Origin: JANNAT01 sp031422555
GTDB taxonomy: Bacteria > Pseudomonadota > Alphaproteobacteria > Rhodobacterales > Rhodobacteraceae
Direction: 5' to 3'
Assembly (NCBI GenBank): GCA_031422555.1
Contig: JANPLZ010000069.1
Location: 1 to 35,842 of the forward strand
DNA length: 35,842 bases
The notes beneath the pieces were generated by a model that saw nothing but the letters and a program-made list of their open reading frames with translations, was not told the DNA's origin and ran no database searches. Position numbers and translations under genes: made by a program. Shown here piece by piece: positions 30,405 to 35,842 of this stretch. Each line of letters begins with the position of its first letter. The first letter of the stretch is position 1.

Positions 30405-32189
30405 ATGCCCGATACATCGACAATTCTGTCGTTGCCCCTGATTTTGCCAGCCCAAGCGCAAAAACACGTCACCCACAACGAAGCGTTGCGGCTGTTGGAC
30501 ATCATCGTTCAACTGGCGGTCAAGGATCGCACGCTGGCCACGCCGCCTGTAGCGGCGGCAGGCGACCGCTATATCGTGCCCGCCGGGGCAACCGGGGTTT
30601 GGGCGGGCAATGGCGGCAAAATCGCGCTGTATGAAGACGGTGCGTGGCAATTTGTAACGCCCTTGACGGGCTGGCAGGCTTGGGTGGCGGATGAGGCCGT
30701 GATGGCCGCGTTCAACGGCACCGCTTGGGTGACCTTGGCCGAGCAGCCGCTGTCGGTTTCGCAGTTGGGCGTGTCGGCAACGGCGGATGCGACCAACCGG
30801 CTGGCGGTGTCGTCGCCCGCCACTTTGTTGAACAACGCAGGCGCCGGGCACCAGCTTAAGGTGAACAAGGCCGCCGCCGCGGATACCGCCAGCCTGCTGT
30901 TTCAAAGCGGCTTTTCTGGTCGGGCCGAAATGGGCACGATGGGCAGCGATGATTTTGGAATCAAAGTCAGCCCGGACGGGTCCAGCTTTTTCACCGCGTT
31001 AACGGTGGCGCGGGCGGACGGGCAGATCACCTTGCCCGCCGCCTTGCGGTTGGGCGGGCAGGCCAGTGATCCGGTCAGCCCGCCGAATGGGGCGATTTGG
31101 CTGAACACCACGACATCTGAAGTCAAAGTGCGCAGCAATGGCGTGTCCGTGGTGGTTGCCACCGCGTCGGGCGGGGTGGGTGACGGTGACAAGGGCGACA
31201 TCACGGTAACGGGCGGCGGCGCTGTCTGGACGCTTGATGCGGGCGTGATCGGCAATGCCAAACTGGCAAGCGTTGCGACGGCCACCCTTAAGGGCCGCAG
31301 CACGGCAGGCAGCGGGGCGCCCGAAGATCTCAGTGCCGCGCAAGTCACCGCGCTGCTGAACATTGTAACATCCGGTGCCAAGGGACTTGCGCCGGCGTCG
31401 GGTGGCGGCACAGCCAATTTTCTGCGTGCTGATGGCACTTGGGCCCCCCCCGGCGGCGGAGCGACCAACCTTGGCTATGACGCGGCGACCCGGGTGGTGT
31501 CCAGCGATACCGGCACCGATGCCACGCTGCCCCTTGCGGACGGCACCAACGCCGGGCTGATGGCAGCGGCCAATTTCACCAAGCTTGCTGGCGTCGCCAG
31601 TGGGGCTACGGCCAACAGTGCCGATGCCACCTTGCTGGCGCGCGCCAACCATACCGGCAGCCAAGCCGCAGCCACCATCACCGGGCTGGCAGCCTTGGCG
31701 ACCAGCGGATCGGCGGCTGACCTGACCGCGGGCGTCTTGCCTGCCGCACGGTTTGACGACACAGCACATGGCGCGCGAGCTGGCGGCACGCTGCATGCAG
31801 CAGCAGTTGCCGCCGGGGCGGCGGGGTTCATGTCAGGCAGCGACAAGGCCAAGCTGGACGGCGTGGCGACGGGCGCACAGGTGAATGTTGGCACCGATCT
31901 TGCCTATACCGCCGCGACCAGAGTGCTGGAAAGCAGCACCGGCGCGGATATCACCTTGCCGTTGGTCACCCCTGCAGACCCCGGACTTGCGCCTGCGTCG
32001 GGCGGCGGCACTGCCAACTTTTTGCGCGCCGATGGCACATGGGCCGCCCCGTCGGGCGGTGGTGGCGGTGTCAGTGATGGCAGCAAAGGCGACGTGATGG
32101 TCAGCAATGGCGGCACCGTCTGGACGCTTGACCCCGCCGTCAGATACGGCCTGCCGCTGGCCATGCAACAAAACATCTTTTTCAACTAG
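30405..32189 (+). CDS. DUF2793 protein with fibre-like repeats (phage/GTA spike or tail-fibre type)
   Basis: The 594-residue protein begins with a DUF2793 domain (about 6-105: SLPLILPAQAQKHVTHNEAL, GDRYIVPAGATGVWAGNGGK), which is found mostly in Rhodobacterales phage-like and gene-transfer-agent fibre proteins. The remainder has fibre repeats: KGDITVTGGGAVWTLDAGV and KGDVMVSNGGTVWTLDPAV; GLAPASGGGTANFLRADGTW twice, exactly 200 residues apart; and MSGSDKAKLDGVATGAQVN, a phrase common in phage fibres. No signal peptide. The ATG at 30405 has GCGGAGG 6 nt upstream. It heads a cassette with two small genes and no other phage genes. A receptor-binding spike or fibre subunit is the best guess; a surface adhesin is the alternative. 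Confidence 0.83.
   Translation: MPDTSTILSLPLILPAQAQKHVTHNEALRLLDIIVQLAVKDRTLATPPVAAAGDRYIVPAGATGVWAGNGGKIALYEDGAWQFVTPLTGWQAWVADEAVMAAFNGTAWVTLAEQPLSVSQLGVSATADATNRLAVSSPATLLNNAGAGHQLKVNKAAAADTASLLFQSGFSGRAEMGTMGSDDFGIKVSPDGSSFFTALTVARADGQITLPAALRLGGQASDPVSPPNGAIWLNTTTSEVKVRSNGVSVVVATASGGVGDGDKGDITVTGGGAVWTLDAGVIGNAKLASVATATLKGRSTAGSGAPEDLSAAQVTALLNIVTSGAKGLAPASGGGTANFLRADGTWAPPGGGATNLGYDAATRVVSSDTGTDATLPLADGTNAGLMAAANFTKLAGVASGATANSADATLLARANHTGSQAAATITGLAALATSGSAADLTAGVLPAARFDDTAHGARAGGTLHAAAVAAGAAGFMSGSDKAKLDGVATGAQVNVGTDLAYTAATRVLESSTGADITLPLVTPADPGLAPASGGGTANFLRADGTWAAPSGGGGGVSDGSKGDVMVSNGGTVWTLDPAVRYGLPLAMQQNIFFN
31383..32047 (+). repeat. Direct repeat pair (about 65 bp, 600 bp apart) in the fibre gene
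   Basis: The sequence beginning ggacttgcgcc at 31383 recurs at 31983 with a few changes over about 65 bp, and the encoded peptide GLAPASGGGTANFLRADGTW is identical. A second related pair, encoding KGD..V....VWTLD.(G/A)V, lies near 31191 and 32085. Internal duplication followed by silent drift explains the pattern. Confidence 0.75.
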
Positions 32190-32200
32190 GAGCGCCCATA

Positions 32201-32614
32201 ATGCCCGGCAACACCGCACCAATATTTTCAAAAATCGCCCGCACCGCGTGGGTCAACGGCCTGACCGCGGCCAATATTGCCAAGGATGGCACCGGCACGG
32301 TTGACACCGTGTTCACTGCCGATGCCGTCAACGGCAGCTATGCGCAAAAGCTGATCATCCGCCCGCGCGGCACCAATGTGGCCTCGGTGTTGCGGGTGTT
32401 CTTGAACAATGGGGCCACCAATGCCACCGCGGCCAACAACGCGATGATCGGTGAGATTGGTCTGCCAGCCACCTTGCTGTCCGAAGTGGCGGCGCTTGCG
32501 GGGTTGGAACTGGCGCTGAACATCCCGGTCCCCCCCGGCTATCGGCTGCAGGTCACGTTGGGCACCGCAGTTGCGGGCGGTTATGCGGTGGTGGCAATCG
32601 GGGGCGACTATTGA
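32201..32614 (+). CDS. Small protein of the fibre cassette, unknown function
   Basis: I do not recognise a named family. The 137-residue protein has no signal peptide. It seems mostly beta-strand (SYAQKLIIRPRGTNVASVLR, then VFLNNGATNATAANN; PGYRLQVTLGTAVAGGYAVV, then AIGGDY), the look of a compact structural protein from a virion. AGGAG stands 8 nt before the ATG, partly inside the stop codon of the DUF2793 gene. Its own TGA overlaps the next ATG by one base. Tight coupling implies that the three products work together. A spike component or assembly partner is plausible. Confidence 0.8.
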   Translation: MPGNTAPIFSKIARTAWVNGLTAANIAKDGTGTVDTVFTADAVNGSYAQKLIIRPRGTNVASVLRVFLNNGATNATAANNAMIGEIGLPATLLSEVAALAGLELALNIPVPPGYRLQVTLGTAVAGGYAVVAIGGDY

Positions 32615-33480
32615 TGAGCGTTCCGTTTTATCTGCCAAAAGAGCCGGGCAGCACGCGGCGGTTTGATCCGGTTGGCGGCGCGGCAAACATCTTCTATCAG
32701 ACCTACACCGTGCCCGAAGGCGCAGTGGCCTTGCAAATCATAGCAATCGGCGGTGGCGGCGGCGGTGGCAACGGGCATTCGGCAGCGGCGGGCACGGCGC
32801 GCGGCGGCGGCGGCGGTGGCGGGTCTGGTGCCATTTGCCGGCTTATTGTTCCGACCATGGTTTTGCCCAAAATCTTGCATGTTTGCACAGGCGTGGGCGG
32901 GCAAGGTCTTGCCGGTGGGGCGTCAGGGGTTGCGGTCTTTCCACTTTATGCGGCGCAAAACCTTATAATGGGGGCGCAAGGTGGGGCTGTTGGTGGCAAT
33001 GGCACCGGTGCTGCGGTCGGGGGCGCGGGGGCGGCAGGCACCTCGTCAACAGCCGCGTATATCAACCTTGGTGCGGCAACAGTCGCAACAGGTGTTGCGG
33101 GCGGGGCAGGCGGGGCTGTGGCCGGGGGGAATGGCACTGCGGTAAGTTGGGGCACCACGGGCGTATTTCTGTCGGGCGGGGCAGGTGGGGCAGGCACCAC
33201 GTCTGCCGATTTTTCCGGGGGTCCGGTCAGTGGTAACGGCCTGTGCCCGACAATTACCGGCGGGCCTGCCGGACCCAACATCGGCAACGCGGGCTATGAG
33301 TTTTGGACACCGTTTGTGTTTTGCGGCGGGTCTGGCGGCGGATCGAGCAACACAGGTGCAGGCGGCGGCGGTGGACCGGGCGCGCGCGGATCGGGTGGTG
33401 GCGGAGGTGGAGCAGGCGTCACCGGCGGTTTGGGCGGGCGTGGCGGCGACGGCTTTGTGCTGATCACGGCGTTGTTTTAA
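32614..33480 (+). CDS. Glycine-rich fibre-tip-like protein
   Basis: The 288-residue protein starts with a short non-repetitive part (1-48; FYLPKEPGSTRRFDPVGGAA, YTVPEGAVALQIIAIGGG) and then becomes extremely rich in glycine, alanine, threonine and serine, with many runs of 4-8 glycines, and ends GGLGGRGGDGFVLITALF. This layout (a 'YTVP.G...' entry, glycine blocks, final 'G..G..G.V.IT' strand) is common in phage tail-tip proteins; some such tips, like phage S16 gp38, fold as packed polyglycine-II helices and bind receptors. The ATG at 32614 overlaps the previous stop. A non-phage glycine-rich surface protein is the alternative. Confidence 0.78.
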   Translation: MSVPFYLPKEPGSTRRFDPVGGAANIFYQTYTVPEGAVALQIIAIGGGGGGGNGHSAAAGTARGGGGGGGSGAICRLIVPTMVLPKILHVCTGVGGQGLAGGASGVAVFPLYAAQNLIMGAQGGAVGGNGTGAAVGGAGAAGTSSTAAYINLGAATVATGVAGGAGGAVAGGNGTAVSWGTTGVFLSGGAGGAGTTSADFSGGPVSGNGLCPTITGGPAGPNIGNAGYEFWTPFVFCGGSGGGSSNTGAGGGGGPGARGSGGGGGGAGVTGGLGGRGGDGFVLITALF

Positions 33481-33506
33481 CCGGGTCTTTTTGCTGCAAA
33501 TAACCG

Positions 33507-33536
33507 ACGGGGGCCGCATTTGCGGCCTCTTGCCGT
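33507..33536 (+). terminator. Probable terminator after the fibre cassette
   Basis: GGCCGC (33512-33517) pairs with GCGGCC (33522-33527) across a 4-nt loop, with an outer ACGG/CCGT pairing (33507-33510 with 33533-33536) over an internal loop. Only a short T-rich tail (tctt) follows, so strength is doubtful. It separates the cassette from the ugd promoter. Confidence 0.45.
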
Positions 33537-33565
33537 TTGACACTGACTTGGCGCTTTCCTAAACA
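33537..33565 (+). promoter_or_regulatory. Promoter of the UDP-glucose dehydrogenase gene
   Basis: A perfect -35 box TTGACA (33537-33542) and TAAACA (33560-33565) are spaced by exactly 17 bp. The predicted transcript starts near 33572, with AGGA (33583-33586) as ribosome site 9 nt before the ATG. This makes ugd independent of the fibre cassette. Confidence 0.6.
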
Positions 33566-33595
33566 GAAAGAAAGCTGATTTTAGGATCAAAACAT

Positions 33596-34900
33596 ATGAA
33601 AATTGCCATGATCGGAACCGGGTATGTTGGCCTGGTGTCTGGGGTTTGCTTTTCTGATTTTGGCCATGACGTGGTCTGCGTGGACAAGGATCCCGGCAAG
33701 ATTGATCGCCTGAACGCCGGTGAAGTGCCAATATTCGAGCCGGGTCTGCAAGACCTTATGGCCAAGAACGTGGCCGCCGGTCGATTGTCGTTCACGCTTG
33801 ATCTGCCCAGTGCCGTGGCCGGGGCAGATGCGATTTTCATTGCCGTCGGCACGCCAACCCGGCGCGGCGATGGCCATGCTGATCTAAGCTATGTGATGGC
33901 TGCGGCGGCGGAAATTGGCCGCGCCCTGACCGGATATGCGGTGATTGTGACCAAATCGACGGTGCCCGTTGGCACCAATCGCCAGGTTGCCGCCGCAGCC
34001 AGCGCCGCCAATCCGCAGGCCAGTTTTGATGTGGCATCAAACCCTGAATTTTTGCGCGAAGGTGCGGCGATTGATGATTTCATGCGCCCCGACCGCGTGG
34101 TGATCGGGGTCGAGCAGCCGCGCGCCCGCAAAGTGATGGCCGATGTTTACCGCCCGCTGTTTTTGCGTGAATTTCCCGTGGTCTACACCGGGCTTGAATC
34201 CGCCGAGATGATCAAATACGCCGCCAACGCGTTTCTGGCGGCCAAGATCACTTTCATCAACGAAATCGCGGCGCTGTGCGAACGGGTGGGGGCCGACATC
34301 AAGGATGTCTCCAAAGGGATGGGGATGGACGGGCGCATCGGCAACAAGTTCCTGCACGCGGGCCCCGGCTATGGCGGCAGTTGTTTTCCGAAAGATACCA
34401 TCGCCTTGGCGCGGATCGGTCAGGATCATTCCGTGCCGATGCAGATCACTGAAACCGTGATCAAGGTGAACGAGGAAATCAAGCGCCGGATGATCGACAA
34501 GATTACGGATCAATGCGACGGCGTGCTGAATGGCAAGATCATCGCGGTGCTGGGCGTCACTTTCAAACCCAACACCGATGATATGCGCGAAGCGCCGTCT
34601 TTGACAATCGTGCCCGCGTTGGTCGGTGCCGGGGCCAAAGTGCGGGTGGTTGATCCGCAAGGCCGGCGGGAAGGCCAGACGCTGCTGCCGGGGGTAAAGT
34701 GGATGGATACCCCCTATCAGGCCACCCAAGGCGCGCATCTGGTGGTGATCCTGACCGAATGGAACGAGTTTCGCGCGATGGATCTGGAACGGTTGTCGCG
34801 CAAGATGGAAACCCCGCGCATGGCCGATCTGCGCAATGTCTATTCGGCGGATGAGGCGCTTGCGGCGGGGTTCACGTCTTATGTGGCGGTGGGGCGTTAA
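33596..34900 (+). CDS. ugd: UDP-glucose 6-dehydrogenase
   Basis: The enzyme oxidises UDP-glucose to UDP-glucuronate with two NAD+, feeding capsule, exopolysaccharide or LPS sugars. The 434-residue protein has the Rossmann loop MIGTGYVG (5-12), STVPVGT (121-127), NPEFLREG (149-156), the MIKYAANAFLA segment with Lys207/208, and the active-site motif GPGYGGSCFPKD with Cys263. Length is normal. Its own promoter lies just upstream. It converges with the manC gene and shares TTAA as both stop codons. Both enzymes make sugar nucleotides, so this is the edge of a polysaccharide locus. Confidence 0.96.
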   Translation: MKIAMIGTGYVGLVSGVCFSDFGHDVVCVDKDPGKIDRLNAGEVPIFEPGLQDLMAKNVAAGRLSFTLDLPSAVAGADAIFIAVGTPTRRGDGHADLSYVMAAAAEIGRALTGYAVIVTKSTVPVGTNRQVAAAASAANPQASFDVASNPEFLREGAAIDDFMRPDRVVIGVEQPRARKVMADVYRPLFLREFPVVYTGLESAEMIKYAANAFLAAKITFINEIAALCERVGADIKDVSKGMGMDGRIGNKFLHAGPGYGGSCFPKDTIALARIGQDHSVPMQITETVIKVNEEIKRRMIDKITDQCDGVLNGKIIAVLGVTFKPNTDDMREAPSLTIVPALVGAGAKVRVVDPQGRREGQTLLPGVKWMDTPYQATQGAHLVVILTEWNEFRAMDLERLSRKMETPRMADLRNVYSADEALAAGFTSYVAVGR

Positions 34901-35842
34901 CCTTTTGCGCCTTGCCCGCGTGCGTAGACATCTTCATAGCGGATGATGTCATCTTCGCCCAGATAGGCGCCGGTCTGCACTTCGATCAGCACCATCGGCA
35001 CCCGGCCGGGGTTTTTCATCCGGTGCTTTTCGCCCAAGGGGATGAACACCGACTGGTTTTCTGTGACCAAGGTCTCGACCTCGCCAATCGTCACCAAAGC
35101 CGTGCCTGACACCACGATCCAATGTTCCGCGCGGTGCATATGGCTTTGCAACGACAGCGCCGCCCCCGGATTGACCACGATGCGTTTCACCTGAAACCGG
35201 TCCGACAGTGCCAATGTTTCAAACCACCCCCACGGCCGGTGGTCGCGCAAGAAAGTCTCGGCTTGCGGGGCGGATTGGACTTTGAGGCGGGCCACTGCCG
35301 CTTTGACATCTTGGGCGCGGGCGCGCGGCGCGATCAGCACCGCATCTTTCATTGCCACAGCAATAATGTCATCCAGCCCGATAGCCACCAAAGCCTGCCC
35401 GTCGGACTCGCTGCGTAACAGGCTGTTATTGCAATCAATAACGGTGACATCCCCGGTCAATCCATTGCCCATGGCATCCAACGTGCTGGCCTCTCGCCAG
35501 ACGGCATCCCAATCGCCAAGGTCGGACCATCCGGCCCCAAACGGCAGCACGTCCAGATTGTCGGCCTTTTCCATCACCGCAAAGTCGATCGAGATGTCTT
35601 GCGCCTGAGCCCAAGGCCCCGGCGCCAAGCGCAAAAATCCAAGATCAAGGCTGGCCTGATCCAGCGCCGCCGAAACCGGGGCCATCAGGTGCGGCGCGTG
35701 AGTTTCAAAAGCCGCAAGGGCGGTGCGCGCCGAAAACAGAAAAATCCCGGCATTCCACAGGAAATTTCCTGCGGCCAGCATTTGTTCGGCCCGCGCGGCA
35801 TCAGGTTTTTCGACAAAACGGTGCAGGGCAATGGGTGCGACC
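34897..35842 (-). CDS. manC: Mannose-1-phosphate guanylyltransferase / mannose-6-phosphate isomerase (partial, N-terminus outside window)
   Basis: The bifunctional enzyme makes GDP-mannose and isomerises mannose-6-P and fructose-6-P. The frame is open from 34897 to the right edge (about 314 residues visible), so the start is outside the window. Landmarks are RFVEKPD followed by GNFLWNAGIFLFSA of the nucleotidyltransferase, DFAVMEKADNLDVLPF and WSDLGDW near its end, and the C-terminal cupin (PMI type II) with RPWGWFETL, SLQSHMHRAEHWIVV and ENQSVFIPLGEKHRM. The N-terminal GDP-mannose signature is not visible. With ugd it points to an extracellular polysaccharide pathway. Stop overlaps the ugd stop by 4 bp. 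Confidence 0.95.
   Translation of the reverse strand, partial: VAPIALHRFVEKPDAARAEQMLAAGNFLWNAGIFLFSARTALAAFETHAPHLMAPVSAALDQASLDLGFLRLAPGPWAQAQDISIDFAVMEKADNLDVLPFGAGWSDLGDWDAVWREASTLDAMGNGLTGDVTVIDCNNSLLRSESDGQALVAIGLDDIIAVAMKDAVLIAPRARAQDVKAAVARLKVQSAPQAETFLRDHRPWGWFETLALSDRFQVKRIVVNPGAALSLQSHMHRAEHWIVVSGTALVTIGEVETLVTENQSVFIPLGEKHRMKNPGRVPMVLIEVQTGAYLGEDDIIRYEDVYARGQGAKG

Noticed and set aside
30405..33480. Resident prophage
   Set aside because: No integrase, terminase, capsid, tail or lysis gene and no att repeats are visible around the three fibre-like genes.
26722..33590. Similar A-rich stretches at 26722-26746 and 33562-33590 (aacagaaa...gattttag type)
   Set aside because: Similarity is short, gapped and in A-rich promoter DNA; more likely chance or shared promoter composition than a named element.
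1..35842. CRISPR arrays, insertion sequences, toxin-antitoxin pairs
   Set aside because: No regularly spaced repeats, transposase motifs or small paired genes of that kind were seen on either strand.

Overview
The window looks like chromosomal DNA from an alphaproteobacterium of the Rhodobacterales (Roseobacter/Paracoccaceae type). The evidence is the order ruvC-ruvA-ruvB, ybgC, tolQ-tolR-tolA-tolB-pal-cpoB-tilS-ftsH, the DUF1127, DUF2161 and DUF2793 proteins, a PdeM/Lhr-like helicase pair, GC-rich coding sequence, and short intergenic repeats of the 'cctccggcg...agtattt..ccaaaatgaaa' kind. No transposase, integrase, CRISPR array, rRNA or convincing tRNA was found.

Layout. 1-785: the tail of an unknown gene, a minus-strand DUF1127 gene with a clear promoter, 5' hairpin and terminator, then a 399 bp gap that seems structured but has no credible ORF. 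786-3024: Holliday-junction genes ruvCAB. 3088-5174: an unrecognised 207-aa protein, a PACE-like efflux protein with an odd tail, and a DUF2161 PD-(D/E)XK protein. 5158-12260: ybgC, the Tol-Pal envelope system with a good promoter before tolQ and an intercistronic hairpin between tolB and pal, then tilS. 12344-14341: ftsH and a strong terminator. 14391-18080: a MOSC protein and a one-carbon block, fhs, a PchB-like chorismate mutase and folD. 18172-22125: a membrane LytTR regulator facing a minus-strand DNA-repair pair, an Lhr-like helicase and pdeM. 22208-26639: a YmdB-type metallophosphoesterase, a DMT transporter, an SLC13/RCK_C transporter and a YebC-family protein. 26810-30315: an amino-acid-export cluster with a LysE-family exporter, a convergent ArgP-type regulator and, divergent from argP, an ACT-domain protein overlapping an ArgO/LysE exporter, then a second DMT transporter.

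30405-33480 is the most unusual part. It is a compact three-gene cassette: a DUF2793 protein with fibre-like internal repeats, a 137-aa protein, and a 288-aa extremely glycine-rich protein. It sits behind a palindrome-rich leader and is followed directly by the sugar-nucleotide genes ugd and manC, which are capsule/exopolysaccharide functions. It has no other phage genes. My best reading is a detached spike or fibre module, comparable in kind to the gene transfer agent head-spike/fibre genes that lie outside the main GTA cluster and near capsule genes in Rhodobacter capsulatus. This is an inference, not shown by the sequence alone.

A recurring architectural trait is that three convergent gene pairs (18930-18933, 27433-27436, 34897-34900) share one TTAA as both stop codons. 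There is no room for a terminator between them, so 3'-overlapping antisense transcripts are likely.
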